Positions 12,801 to 24,787 of a DNA stretch of 64,000 nt are shown piece by piece. The stretch spans positions 31,205,738 through 31,269,737 of the forward strand of contig NC_133172.1 of assembly GCF_040802235.1 (NCBI RefSeq). The letters run 5' to 3'. Origin of the DNA: Manis javanica (Eukaryota > Chordata > Mammalia > Pholidota > Manidae). Both the position numbers and the translations under genes were made by a program. A model generated the notes under the pieces. The model did no database searches. It had not been told where the DNA came from and saw only the letters and a list, made by a program, of their open reading frames with translations. Position 1 is the first letter of the stretch, and each line of letters starts with the position of its first letter.

Positions 12801-12879
12801 AGCATGAAGTCTCCACATACCTGGAGATTCTCACTCAGCTAACTAGGGAGGGCCAGGGAATGTGTTTTTAACACAGAGG

Positions 12880-13475
12880 AATTGGTCAGAACTCTTTGAG
12901 TTGCCAGTGAAAGAAATTCACTCACACGGTCTTCAGCAAGAAAGAAATGTTTTGGGTCTTTGTGTGACTGTGCTGGGGCGGAATGGCTTTTGGGCACTGG
13001 TGGATCCCGGCTCCAACAGCTCCCCCGCCCACCGGGCCACACCGGCTCTCCACCTCTCACCTGATCTCCTCACAAGGGGACCCGTTTCTCAGGCCATCTT
13101 CCCTCGGGGGTTAGGTAGACACTGGTGGCTCCAGGCATCCTTTCTTATCAGCAACCCTAAGAGAACTGCTCTCTCCATAAAAATCACATGATGTGTCCCT
13201 TGGGCACTGATTTTCCTGGCTTGGGTCCCGTGCGGATCCCTGAACCAATCAGTGACCAAAAAGATTGTATCTTCCGATCATCCACATCTGGGCCATGAGC
13301 CGCCCCCCCCTGAATCTGGGGTGAAGTCTGATCAGACACACATATAAGTGAGGTCTGATCCATACCACACAAATGTGTGGCTGGAGTGGCTCCCCCAGGA
13401 CAACCAGGGTGCTAGTCCCAGAAGAAGTGACAGTCCCAGACAGGGAAGCGGCACTGAGCAAGCAGCAACAGGGTC
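12880..13475. repeat. Unnamed ancient repeat, copy 1 of a family
   Basis: 'gttgccagtgaaagaaattc' near 12900 and 'ccctgaaccaatcagtgacc' near 13239 are landmarks shared with the elements at about 23.83, 28.61 and 59.51 kb. The GC-rich portion explains several chance frames here. Family not named. Confidence 0.45.
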
Positions 13476-14107
13476 CTCATACACTAGGCCGTGGGGCGCC
13501 CCAGAGGTGTGGGAGCCCTGGATCTGAGTCTGCCTGCAGGCTGTGGGAAGGAGCAATCCCTCAGAGCTGCAGAGGGGTCTCTGCTCACCAAGCTGCCTGG
13601 CACTCCTGCCCCGCCGTGGGCCTCTGTGGAGGGCACCAGCCCTGGAGCCCGTGAAACTGGCACGACCCCCGGCTCCTCCTGTCAGAAGTCCCAGAGTGTG
13701 CTCAGCTCCTTCACTCCTGCCCACCCAGTGTCCCTGCCCGCAGCAGGTTTGGCCCCTCTCCTGGGGCCTACTGCTTGGCTGCCAATAGCACCAAGGACTT
13801 TAGCTGATGGTGACTTAAGACAAACTCATGCATGAATCGTGTCCTGAAGCCTATCACAAAGGGCTCTTACATCTGGATTCACCGTTCTGTGTGCACATAC
13901 ATCACATGTGTGAGTGCTTCTCCTCTCTACCCAGGAAAAACACCCACAGCTTTCATCAGGTTACCAAGGGAACCTGTCCTAAAAAAGATGAAGAACAATT
14001 GTGCTTCTCTGGACATACGCTTCAAATATTTAATGATGAAATTTCATGTACCATAATACACATTCTGGAGAAAGCTATATGGACCAATTTGAAATTATAT
14101 TCTTAGA

Positions 14108-14310
14108 TCAAAGTTTTCCAAAATGGATTCCTTGGAAGATGGATTGATATGATCTGATGTCCAAACTAAAATATTTTCATATTCAAAAAAGTTGGGGAAA
14201 TGCTGAGTTAAACAAGATTGAACAGGCTTCTTTTCTGCAGTACTTCTCAGAGCCTGTAGTACTCAAATGTGTTTCATGACTCCCCAGGAGAAGTGACTGG
14301 TAGGCAATGT
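14108..14310. repeat. Probable ancient DNA-transposon relic
   Basis: 'aaagttttccaaaatggatt', 'gttggggaaatgctgag' and 'gtgtttcatgactccccagg' follow the layout of a known ancient non-autonomous mammalian repeat; the family name is uncertain. Confidence 0.4.
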
Positions 14311-14624
14311 TTCCCATGCTTGCCTAACACAAGCAGTGTCTTGTAGGGGGGTTTGCTTTGTTTGCAGCATCATATTAAACATTTCCTTGAAGGTGGACTC
14401 ATGGATTATCCATTTGGGAACTCCCTTGTCCTCAGAGGATGTATATTTGTGGTGGTGACTTTGTGCTACTGTGAAGAGGCAGCAAGCATCTAAAAGATTT
14501 TAAAAGGGAGTGGCATTTAAGGAGAAACAGTCTCTTTTTTTTTTGCCTGAATTAGGACAAATGAGATGTCAGTATGTTTGCAAGGTCCCCCTGCATCTCT
14601 GTGAGCTGTGGAGTGTCCGGTGGA

Positions 14625-14800
14625 AAAAGCAAGGGGCTGGAGTCAGCACGCCTTGGGTAGACATGTGACTGCCACTAACTGGCTGTGTAATTCGGGCAAG
14701 GACTTAACTCCTCTTAGTCTCAACCTGTTACATGGACAAGAGTTTGATGTGAGGATCAAATGAGATCATGTAGAGAATGAGCAGTATGTGGCATTCAGAT
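14625..14800 (+). repeat. MIR SINE
   Basis: Plus-strand MIR: 'aaggggctggagtcagcac', 'actaactggctgtgtaattc', 'gaggatcaaatgagatcatg'. Confidence 0.8.
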
Positions 14801-15804
14801 CCCACCCTTTGCAGCCAAGGCAGTATTCTGTCTGGGTTTGGGGTCTGCAGAGCTTCACCCTTTGCTCTGGAAGCTCCAGGAAATAATCCCACTGTTCTTA
14901 CCAACCTTTACTTCTTGCCTCAACCATCTCCCACCTGCTCCTGACAGCTCCCCATTCTCTCCTCCTCAGGCTGCCCTGCTGATGCTCCAGATACCTCCAA
15001 ACACCGCTGACCCTCTTCCATGTCCTCTTGTGGAGGCTGGGATGATGGCACTTGGGCCATGACTTCTGAGGCTGGCTGACTATCACTTGCTTCAGCATTG
15101 ACCTGGCACCACCTTGGGCCAATAAACCACAAGGAAATAAATGCTCAGGCCCCACTATTTGCTGACACTCACAGACTGTCTTTCAGGTCACGCTTTGTGA
15201 TATGTCACCATGAGCGAACAAATCCACACCAAGTCTGTTCTATCAGAGCTTGTTTCTATCTGCATCTGTCATCACTGATTGCATTTGAATGGGTTTAGTC
15301 TCTATTTTAAATAAAAGATTTATGCCTTAGCTGTCAGAGCCTGCCTTTATTTGAAAATCTAATCTTGTTTCTAGGAGTCCAGATTAATTTATTAGATTTA
15401 GGCATCCCTCATGAGTTTCTGAGAGAAAAAGAGTGGATTCTCCTCTCTGCAGACAGCCCTGCACGAGCCACACAGAGGAAGCCAAGAGCTGGACGGGCTT
15501 CACCATCCAGCGAACCAAGGCAGGACAGAAGCCACCTCTTGGACAGCTTTGCTTGATCACCTGTGTCCAGGGAGTGTCTTCTGGATTCCCAGGTCTCTGG
15601 GCTTCCAGGCCGTTAGCTGGGGATCCTGGTTTCCTGCAGGGGCTCTACCAAGCTTGTCCTTTCCCCCAAGTTTTGTGGAGGCTCCAGAATCCTGAAGACA
15701 CCTCAGTGGGAAACTGACTGGTCTACTTGAGCTGAGGAGCTCTGAGTCTCCTTCATATCGGTACTGCATCTCTGCCCCCCTCAGAGCACTCTCCCTACTA
15801 GCGT

Positions 15805-15955
15805 AGCCATGGGGTCAGAAGACATGAGCTGAGTTCCAGCTGTGTGACCTTGGGCAGGCCACTTACATTCCTTGACCTTCAGTCTCTTCATCTGAAAGGT
15901 GGAGATAATGTTAATGCCTATCTCATAGAATTCCTGAGTTACTGAGCATATGGGG
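15805..15955 (+). repeat. MIR SINE
   Basis: A well-kept plus-strand MIR: 'cagctgtgtgaccttgggca', 'cagtctcttcatctgaaagg', 'ggagataatgttaatgccta'. Confidence 0.88.
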
Positions 15956-16244
15956 GAGAAGCTCTTGAGAGCTGCCTTCTATGAGTTTGTCATCACTTCA
16001 GTGGGTACTAGGGGTGGGGGAGGACGGGGTGTGCTACTACCTCCTTTGGAGGGGAGGGTGTGGCTGCTCACAGGGACAAGTGACCTGCTCGGGGTCACAG
16101 TAAAGTGAACGGCAAAGCTGGCCCAGCACCAGGAATCCCGATCTCCACCCAGTGCCACAGGCCCTTCCTGCCTCCACCAGCCCCACCCCTGTCCTTGTCT
16201 CTGTCATTCTCTCCCTCTCCCCTTCTCTCTCTCTGCAACTGACT

Positions 16245-16660
16245 GAAGCTCTGAACTGCCACCCTAAAATTCCTATGTTGAAGCCCTAACCCCTCAATGT
16301 GACTGAATTTGGAGATAGATATTATTTAGATTTAAAGAGCTAATTAAGGTTAAATGAAGTCCTAAAGCTAAGGTCCCAGTCCTACAGGGTTGCCTTATAT
16401 GAAAAGGGAGACCACGCTCTCCCTCTCCCCACCCCTCCACCGCACACATGCACACACTACGGAAAGGCCAGGAGCACACACTGATGGCAGTAGCCTACAA
16501 GCCAAGAGAGGAGGCCTCAGAATGAAACTTACCTTGCTGTCATGCCTGTATGCCCACCTTGCTTGGACTCGCAGCCTCCAGAGCTGTAAGAAGGAAGTTT
16601 CTGCTGTTCAAGCCACCAGTCTGTGGTATTTTGTTACGGCAGCCAGAGAAGACTAATATA
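16245..16660 (+). mobile_element. MLT1-type MaLR LTR
   Basis: 'ttcctatgttgaagccctaa' near 16271, 'ggcctcagaatgaaac' in the middle, 'agcctccagagctgtaagaa' near 16573 and terminal 'cagagaagactaatata' match the MLT1 LTR layout. Solo LTR; no internal region seen. Confidence 0.8.
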
Positions 16661-16742
16661 GTGTCTGTGTCTCTGTCTCCGTCTCTCTCCTCTCCCTCGC
16701 TCCCCTCTTCCTCCCCTGCCATCTGACTTTCCCGTAGCATCC

Positions 16743-16756
16743 CCGCCATCTGCTGG
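16743..16756 (-). promoter_or_regulatory. CTCF-type motif
   Basis: CCGCCATCTGCTGG is the reverse complement of a sequence fitting CCASYAGRKGGCRS at all 14 positions. Binding is inferred from the motif alone. Confidence 0.55.
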
Positions 16757-16845
16757 TCAGTCTCAGGATAGCAGGCAAGGTCCTGGCCTCGGAGAGGTTC
16801 TGCCTCCTCTGGGGCAGCCAGAGCCAGAGCTGCTCCCTCTCAGTC

Positions 16846-16884
16846 ACAGACACACACACAGACACACACACACACACACACACA

Positions 16885-16966
<82 letters not shown>
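16846..16966 (+). repeat. Compound (CA)n(CT)n microsatellite
   Basis: CA repeats with two interruptions run into an uninterrupted CT run of roughly 80 bp ending at 16966. This is a pure polypyrimidine strand capable of H-DNA. Confidence 0.98.
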
Positions 16967-16968
<2 letters not shown>

Positions 16969-17074
16969 TGACGATGAGAGCTGAGATGGCCTCTCACCAC
17001 TCCTTCCCTGGCCCTCCTATATGCCAAATAACCCCGTATACCTCAATTGCTGACACATGAAAAACAATTATTTT

Positions 17075-17200
17075 CAGTTATAAGCTCCTTAAGGTCAGGG
17101 CCACAACTGTCCCATTTCTTTATCAACTCTCATTTCCACCTAATCCCTCATTGCCCAGCACACAGCAGGTGCTTAAATGTTCCTTGAGTGAGTAAGGGAA
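17075..17200 (+). repeat. L2 LINE 3' end
   Basis: 'ttataagctccttaaggtca', 'cattgcccagcacacagcag', 'gtgcttaaatgttccttgag' give the plus-strand L2 tail. Confidence 0.75.
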
Positions 17201-17930
17201 GATACTCCTTTTGGGCGATTTCATGGGCCTTCATCCTTGGGGGGGCTCAGAGCCCAGGAACAGGAATGGCTTTTCCTCCCGGAGAGCTCCCACCACACGC
17301 ACGCTGTCATGCCTGTATGCCCACACTCATGCCCAATCTCAGCCCCTGCACACAGCGCCAGGTGCCTGCCACATGGCTAAGAGCTAATAAATCAGGAGCA
17401 TCGCCTCCTGTCTCAGTAGAGTGGCCTCGATCCCAGCTCTGCAAGCCGACCCTGAGCAGGGACATGCATCTCTTAGCTTGTCACTTGGCAGAGAAGGAAG
17501 ACGTGGTGGCTGTCCCCATCATTCAGCTTCCTCCGGCTCAGAAGGGACTGTTACCTGAAAGAGCTAATTAAGATGGATCTGTCTGAGGGGAGAGGAAATT
17601 CCAGGTTCAGCTTTCCAGCCTAGAGACTGCTCCATCACTGCAGTTCCTAAATCAGCCCTGAGGGGCCAGGGCAGAGGGCGCGCCCAGCCCAGCACTTAGC
17701 CAGGCGCATGCTGTCCTCCTCAGAGCCAGGACTAGGCTGAGCAGTGAGACGCTCACCCGGGCCACAAATGGGACCGTGCCAGGTGAGCACTGCCTTTCCT
17801 TCCTTTCTGCCTCAGGCTCTCAGGCAGTCAGCACAGTGCTATTCCTCATCCTGTCTTCATTAAATATTTTGATAGTTTATTCATCATAGACATTTTTGCA
17901 TGAATTTTGATTTTTTTTAAAATTGCCTTA
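17201..17930. other. Noncoding sequence, possible regulatory element
   Basis: No repeat recognised. Contains AGCTAATTAAG near 17563 (homeodomain-type core) and a small GC-rich patch (GGCGCGCCC) near 17678. No exon supported. Confidence 0.35.
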
Positions 17931-17934
17931 ATGA

Positions 17935-18465
17935 AAGTGGGGACCTAAACAGACATCTGTACATCCAGTTTCATAATAGCATTATTCACGGTAGCCAAAA
18001 GGAAGACAGCAACACATGTGTCCAGTGACAGATGAATGGATAAACAAAATGTGGTGTATTCATGCAGTGGAAAATTATTCAACCTTAAAAAGGAAGGAAA
18101 TTCTGACACATGCTACAACATGGAGGATTCTTGAGGACACTATGCTAAGTGAATGTCAGACACAAAAAGACACATATTATATAATTCCACTTACATGAAG
18201 CCTAGAGTAGTCAAATTCAAAGAGACAGAAAGTAGAAGAGAAATCACCAGGGACTGAGGGGTAGGGGGTGGGCAGGAAATAGGAACCTTTTTTTACTGGG
18301 TACAGAGTTTCAGTTGGGGGAAATGAAAAAGTTCTGAAGACGGATGGTGATGGTCGCACAACAGTGTGAGTGTTCTTAATGCCACTGAGCTGAATACTTC
18401 AAAATATTTACAATGGTAAATGTCTTGTGTATTTTACCATAACTAAGAAATACTGCATTAAAATT
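17935..18465 (+). mobile_element. L1 LINE 3' end (ORF2 tail and 3' UTR)
   Basis: 'gcattattcacggtagccaa', 'ggataaacaaaatgtggtgt', 'acatgctacaacatggagga' (ORF2 C-terminal region), then 3'-UTR motifs such as 'agagacagaaagtagaagag'. Truncated at its 5' end; no intact ORF. Confidence 0.9.
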
Positions 18466-18544
18466 TTATTGATCTTAATGGCTGAGCTTTTTGGTGCCCT
18501 CTTAAATTTCATGCCCAAGTTGAGTACCTCTCACCACACCCTTG

Positions 18545-18690
18545 TCTGACTTTGAATTCTTCCCATTGTCTCCATCTTACGGATGATGGAACTGAGCCTG
18601 AGGGATGTTAAAGGTTAACAGGTCACCTATAGAATTATAGGTGAGCCAGGAACTCAAAAGCCAAGCTCCCAGCTCCCAGGTCCCAGCGAA
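18545..18690 (-). repeat. MIR SINE, diverged
   Basis: 'cttacggatgatggaactg' and 'gagccaggaactcaaaagcc' fit antisense MIR. Confidence 0.55.
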
Positions 18691-19764
18691 GGACTCAGTC
18701 AGGTCCAGCTCTCCCTGTGGTCAGCTTCTGCAGTCAGCTGTCCTTGGGTAGAGACTTAACCCACAAATAAGGACCTCAATGGACCCAGAGACCCTGGGGT
18801 CCAGCCCCAACTCATCCTTCTCCTTAAGAAGACCCCTCTCCAACAGCTGCAGCTGTCTACTGCCCTTGCAGAGAAGTCTCAAGGCAGAGGGCAGGGCTGT
18901 TGGGCAGTGGGGTAGACAAATTGGGGTCAAGTTCATGTTCATACTCTAGCTATTAACAGTGGCTGCTACTTGCCCACAGCATCTTCTCCTCCCCTTCCTC
19001 AGAACCCAAATTTAGCTGGGCACGGGCTAACCTAGCTTCCCTTGCTAGCTAGGGGTGCCAACAGACTTTAGATCTGGCCCCAAATCTGGAAGTTGAAGCA
19101 TTATGTGCAGCTTTTAAGATGTGACCTTAGGCAGAGTGGCACCCCTTTTTTCTCGTTCTCACCTTCCTCTTGCCTGGAAAGGCAGGTGTGATGGCTGACA
19201 CTTGTGCTGCTGTGCTGGAGAATAGTGGTGCACAGGATAGAAAGGGGCTAGGTCCCTGGCACAGGCAGGGCTGAGGCAGCCCTGGGCCACCCACCTGCAT
19301 GCTTCTGAGAGAGGTTCAGGTTCCTGGAGGCCACAGGCCACAAGCCATGGAACAAATGAGCTGACCCAGCTTTCCTTCCAACAGGGCAAGGCCTCTCTAT
19401 TTAGATCACTCCCCAGCCCACACTGATCATTTCTGAAACATTTGCTGATGACTTACTTTCACAGGAGCCCTGGATGCAGGGACTATTTCTAGAACCCCAA
19501 CCCTACTCCCTCTGACTTGGTCTAGCACTATTTGTATGATGTCCAGTCAGGCTACAGTACATTCGGGCCTGAAGGCCAGCCCTGGACCACCCACCCACAC
19601 ACTTCTGTGAAGAGAAACTTCTATCAAGCTAAGTCACTACTGTGTGAATTTGGGCAACCTCTTGGCCTCTCTGAGTTTAAGTTTTTCCTCTGCAAATGCA
19701 GATAAAGCCAAATGAGAAGATAGACATGAATACATGTTGGCAACTATAAGAGGTATGACACAGA

Positions 19765-20095
19765 TAGAATGTTCGTGTCCCACCCCAAATTCATATGTTG
19801 AAATCCTAACCCGCAATGTGATGGATTAGGAGGTGAAGCCTTCAGGGAGGTAATTAAGTCATGATGGGATTGCGGCCTCCTAAGAACACCAGAAAGCTTG
19901 CTTCCTCTCTCTGCCTCTGCCACGTGAGGGCAACGCAAGGAGAGGGTGATCTGCAAACCAGGACGAGGGCTTTCCCTGGGACTCCACAAAGCTGGCACCC
20001 TGATCTCTGACTTCCCAGCACCCAGAACCATGAGAAATAAATTTCTGATGTCTTAGCAACCCAGTCTATGCAGCCTGAGCTGAGACAAGGTACCT
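19765..20095 (+). mobile_element. MST-type MaLR LTR
   Basis: 'aattcatatgttgaaatcct', 'caatgtgatggattaggagg', 'acttcccagcacccagaacc', 'atgagaaataaatttctgat' in order; solo LTR. Confidence 0.8.
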
Positions 20096-20639
20096 ATTAG
20101 TATTGTCTGGTGAATGACCAGTCCCATTAAACCAAGAGCTCCCCAAAGATCAATGACGATCTCCAAGCTCTAGATGTTGACTTCATTTCCAGCAGTTCTG
20201 GCTGAGAAACTGGGTCCCTCAGACTTTGCTGTAGGGAATGTGACCTGAAAGTTCTCTTTCAGAGCAAGGCTGTAGGGACTGGCTTGTCTGGAAGTGGCTG
20301 AGGACTTGTTCCCGCCCTCCACAGCTGTCGTCACATACTGCCAGCCCCACCTGAGGCCACCATGGCCCTTCGCCTCCCTGACTTCCTGCATCCACTGGTT
20401 CTGCTGGTTGCAGTCACATCTCCTCTCCAGGTGAAGGAGTTACAAGGCATTGGAAAGGCCCCCCAAGCGGCACCCTCTGCATGAATGCAGGCACAGGTCC
20501 AGCCCCAAGGGTGAGGGCCCAGGGAAGGCAGGAGAGAGGACGCTGGAGGGAGGCGTGGGGATGTGAGGGTGCAGTGCCAACGATGGGGACCAGGCAGAAC
20601 CAGGCAACCAGAGATTAAAGCAGTCATGCGTGGTTTGTC

Positions 20640-20775
20640 CAGGCACTTTACAGTTTCTAAAGTGCTTTCCCACCTACTGTATCTCCTTATTCTAAGTGAG
20701 GAGACAAAGGTTTGGAGAAGGCAGAGAGCTTGCCCAGCGTCACACAGCAGCCAGAGATACGGGCTCGGCCCATCT
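20640..20775 (-). repeat. MIR-family SINE
   Basis: 'aagtgaggagacaaaggttt' and 'gcccagcgtcacacagcag' are antisense MIR-type landmarks. Confidence 0.7.
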
Positions 20776-22084
20776 TCCTCAGAATTTGGAGACCATCCCA
20801 GACACTCAAACCCTCAGGGATAGACCTGGGAGCAACACTGATGGGGCCCTCACCTGCTGTTTCCCAGCTATAACCTGGTCCTTTAGGGAAGGGATTGGGC
20901 AGAGGTTGGGGGTGAGGGGGCCCTCATCCTGGGGCTCTGGCCTGGCTCCCCTCACACACATGGACAGTACATGCCTCTCCCAGAACCTGGGCCTCGTTGG
21001 GTGGAGGGGATGTATCTGGTGGTTTTGTCTACTCATTACTCACTCCCCTCTTCTGATACTAGCACCCCAGTATTACTTCGGGCAACCAGCCCTCTTCATG
21101 GGATACACTCTGAGTCCTCAGTCAAGGGTCCTACCCGCTTCCCCCTGCAGGGGGGTGATCATGTGAGAGCAGCCCAGCCAGTCAGCTATGTTCCTCTGGA
21201 ATCCCACACAGAGGGACACACAGATGGCAAAGCTTAGCAGGCAGACAGCATCTGCGTCTGCCTCCATCTCTTTGCTGGGACACTTCCTAATGAATCACTT
21301 CCACACCAGTCCTGGATGCAGAGTCTATTTCTGGAAACCCCGACTGACCACTTGGACTTCCACAGACTGCTGTGATGTCTGGCTGGGCAGCAGCCCTGTT
21401 GGCCCTGAGGCAGGTGAGGTCCCCTTCTCCCACCAGCGAGAGATGACCACCACTTACTTTGATCCATTGCTGCCCTTTCTCTGCCCTGTTTCATGTTACC
21501 CCCTTGCACTCCAGCATTGTGGACCCGCTGCTGCTCCACAGGCACCCCAGCCCTTCCCATTGTAGGGGGCAAGGGCAGGCAGCCCCAAAATGTGCCACTT
21601 TGACATGCAGATTATGTCAGCTGAAAACAATCAAGGTCCAAAACTCAGAAGGAAATTTGACCTTCTCCCCTCACTGCATAAAAGGATTTAGATGGAGGAA
21701 CTGCTTAAGGAGGGCAGGTCTCAGCATAGATAACTACATGATAATGTGAGCTGGGGCTGGTAGACAGAAGGGACGTGGCAGTGTGTCTAGTTATGTCCCA
21801 TTGTTTCTGTGACCCAGCAAACATTTGTTTACCAAACATTTACTCTTTCACATTGCTGTGCCTTCCTTCTCTAAGCCATCTCCTCTGTCCAGGAGCACGT
21901 ATATACCTCACTGCCCTCACTGTCTTTGGAATGTCGTGTCCATGGATCCCCCGTACTCACATAATTAAGTGTATGGAATAAAGCTTTACTTTTTTCTCCT
22001 GTCAATCTGATTGTTAGAACAGCTGGAAGAACCTTGAAGGGTAGAGGAAATGTCTTCCTCCCCAACACCACCTAGGACCTCTTC

Positions 22085-22420
22085 CCAGATTCGCACAAGG
22101 CTTCTCTTGTCCATCGTTTAGGTCTCAGCTCCAGCAACGCCCCTCCTCAGTGAGGCCCTCCAGGACCACTGTGAGCTGGAACTCTACCTCTACCAAGCCA
22201 CTTGCAGGCCTGCTGGAAGCAGTGCAATGAGAGAGACTGTGGGGTGGGAGCAGATGGTCCCTGCAGACGACACCCTTGAACCTGGCCTTGAAAGAAGGCA
22301 AGAACTTGGACACCCCCAGGAGAAAGCACTCCATGGCAGAAGCACAGTCAGCCAAGAGCGTGGCAGCTTCAGAGACCTCAGGCAGTGCAAAGGTAAAGAA
22401 AGAGAGAACTGGAAAGATGA
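22085..22420. repeat. L2 fragments, both strands
   Basis: 'ggtctcagctccagcaacg' and 'ctcagtgaggccctccagga' (22115-22170) are plus-strand L2; 'cctggccttgaaagaaggca' onward (22280-22420) reads as antisense L2. Confidence 0.5.
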
Positions 22421-22899
22421 GCTGGAACAGATTGCAGGGGACGCGGAGTGCCAGGGGCAGAAGTCAGAGCTTTTCCCATTGGGTAATAGGGAATCTGAGG
22501 GCCAACAGTTAAGATGTCAAAATTGCAGCAACTCACAGTCATGTAAGGTCAGCCCAATGGGGAGGATCAGAATCAGGAGCAAGGGCATTAAGCCTGAAAG
22601 CTTGACGGAGGTGATAAAGTGGTGAAGTTCTCCAGGAAACCACAGTCCCTGGAGCTGCCTCTCCCAGTGCCACTTAAGCAGGGTGGATGCAGTGCCAACC
22701 TGTCTTAGTGCCACCTCAGCCCTCTCTGCCACAAGGCCCTGTGGCTTTCAAAGCCCCCAGGCTTCTTCCCAGGAAAAGGCCCTGGGGAGGGGGGAGACGT
22801 GGTAAATAGGAACCAAAGTCCCTTTTCACTTTTATGGCCCTTCACTTCTTTCCTAGGAGAAAGTGGCCCTCTGCTTTGCAAGCTAATGGTTTTAGTTAA

Positions 22900-23105
22900 T
22901 ATTTTTCATGTGCTTATCGTGTTAGAATCTTTTCACATGGATCAATCGTCTCCAAAACCCCAGAAGGTTTTTTAATCCCAGATTTTATAGGTAAGGAAAC
23001 TAGGCAGAGAGATTGAAATCATGTCCACAACCACGTAGGCAGTAAGTGGCAGAGCCTTGACTTAATGGCAGTCTTAACTGTACTTAACCTTGTACCAAGC
23101 AGCCC
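22900..23105 (-). repeat. MIR SINE
   Basis: 'ataggtaaggaaactaggca', 'caaccacgtaggcagtaagt', 'ggcagagccttgacttaatg' show antisense MIR. Confidence 0.75.
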
Positions 23106-23464
23106 TGAGGTGAAGAGGGGTGCATCACCTCTCCCCCCACCCAGCTACCCCAGGACTCTGCCCAGACCCTGTGGCCCTCTCCCACCCTGCCTTCCCCGAC
23201 AGCCCGTCAGGTTCCTGCCTCAGTGGTTCCCAGATCCTGACAGCCTTTCCTCCCTTCCTCTCCAGCCCTTCTGACCCCATGCCCCAGTGTTTGTCTCCAC
23301 CCTCACCCGGGCAGCCTTTCACTCTTTCTCCTGGAAGCCTCAAGCAGGAGAAACAGCTGGGAGTCTGCCTGCAGACTGCTTGGGACGCTGCCCTGGGGCC
23401 ACCCCCGCCTCCTGCTGCCACTGCAGCCCAAAGGCAGACGCTGGGAGCTCCCAGCTCACTGCAG

Positions 23465-23700
23465 CAGAGGAGTTACCGCGTCGCGTCGTCGCCGACTGCC
23501 CTCGTGCTGTGATTAGTTAATCACTAAGTTCACGGGCTTTTAATTAACTGCCAGCCCTGCACAGGCAGCTGTTCCATGAACCATATCTGATCACAGCTCC
23601 CCAAATCTGGGCTGATAGCATTTCAATCACTCAATTGATGCTTGGATATTATGATGCTGTGGGGTGACAGCTGCCACTATAGCAGTTGACTGAAGCCGCC
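23465..23700. promoter_or_regulatory. Candidate conserved noncoding element
   Basis: A non-repeat stretch with a CpG cluster (CCGCGTCGCGTCGTCGCCGA, 23476-23495) directly before a 16-bp perfect inverted repeat GTGATTA-GT-TAATCAC (23509-23524), then TTTTAATTAACTG (23539) and TGACAGCTG (23665; TGACAG is a TALE-homeodomain core, CAGCTG an E-box). This cluster looks like developmental enhancers; function is inference. Confidence 0.4.
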
Positions 23701-23824
23701 AGCCACAGGAAGGAGAAAAGAAGGCAGGATCAGTTGGGGGCCATTAGGTGTGTAAGAATAAGAGGAGAGGTCTGCACAAGGTCTGTGGGTGTGCAAACGT
23801 GGCTGGGATGTTTATCCATCTATT

Positions 23825-23955
23825 AGAAGTAACTCAACTCAAGCAAGTGTAAGAAATAAAGAAACCTATAGGTGTCACATAACCAGAGAGTATGAGATCT
23901 CAGGCATGGCTGGATCCAGGGATACAAATGAAATTGCCAGAGCAAATGGGCCCTG
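23825..23955. repeat. Unnamed ancient repeat, copy 2
   Basis: 'aactcaactcaagcaagtgt' and 'aggcatggctggatccaggg' are landmarks of the family also seen at 12.88, 28.61 and 59.51 kb. Confidence 0.5.
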
Positions 23956-24204
23956 ACCTACCCGAAGACCAACACTTGCATCCTGAGCCAGTCAATTGCA
24001 TACAGGGAGCTTATATGAAACTTAGATGAGATAGTGATGCTGTTACTTCTCCAAAAAGGGACTTCCCTGGCTTCTGTGTGGTTCAGTTATTCTCTTTCAC
24101 CCTTGGACCTCCAAGTAATCCTTACCCTACTCCTACTACAGCCTTATCACACTTAATTTTAACCATTTGGCCACATGCCCATGTTGTCCAATAGACCAAG
24201 ATTT

Positions 24205-24412
24205 CCAGCTCTAGCAGTATTGACATTTGGAGCTGGGTAGTTCCTCACAGTGGGGTGACATGTGTGTTGTAGGTACTGAGCAGCCTCAGTGGCCTCCACT
24301 CCCTTGATGTCAGTATTAACCCTTCCCCCAGGTGTTATAATCAAAAACATCTCCAGACATTGCTAAATGTCTACTGCAGGGGCAAAAGCCACCCCCGCGA
24401 GAGCCCCTGAGA
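24205..24412 (-). mobile_element. MER20 (hAT-Charlie, non-autonomous)
   Basis: 'tctagcagtattgacatttg', 'agcctcagtggcctccactc', 'aacatctccagacattgcta' and 'ggggcaaaagccacccccg' follow antisense MER20 from end to end. An immobile DNA-transposon relic. Confidence 0.85.
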
Positions 24413-24787
24413 TAGATGTTGAGGCATGGGGAGTGTCATGTCCCCTGGTACAGGGTCCAAAACCTGGTGAGATTCCCGTGATGCTTTGAGGGCAGAAGCA
24501 AGGGTGAGGAAGGAAGGAAGTGGGGCCATGAGGATGCAGGGAGGAGCCGACGGATACAGGCTCCATGTGCGACAGCAGGAGACTCGTGCATTGGTGTGTT
24601 CACTGCTGCACGTGAGGGGTTGGGCTGCCGAGGGTCTCCTCTGGCACCCCCAAATCCAGGGCTTGGAACCAGACATGAATAGTGTTAAGAAACTGGACAA
24701 AGGCAAGGAAACCAGACCCAGAGAGGGAAGGGGCTCCAGGGTGAGTGCCAGCCCCGTGTTCAACCCGCCGTCCCACGTAGCTGCTTA

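Noticed and set aside
16653-17027. Minus-strand frame with long Arg-Glu and Cys-Val runs
   Set aside because: Translation of the CA/CT microsatellite.
20696-21166. Plus-strand 156-codon frame
   Set aside because: Starts inside a MIR-family repeat and shows no recognisable domain.
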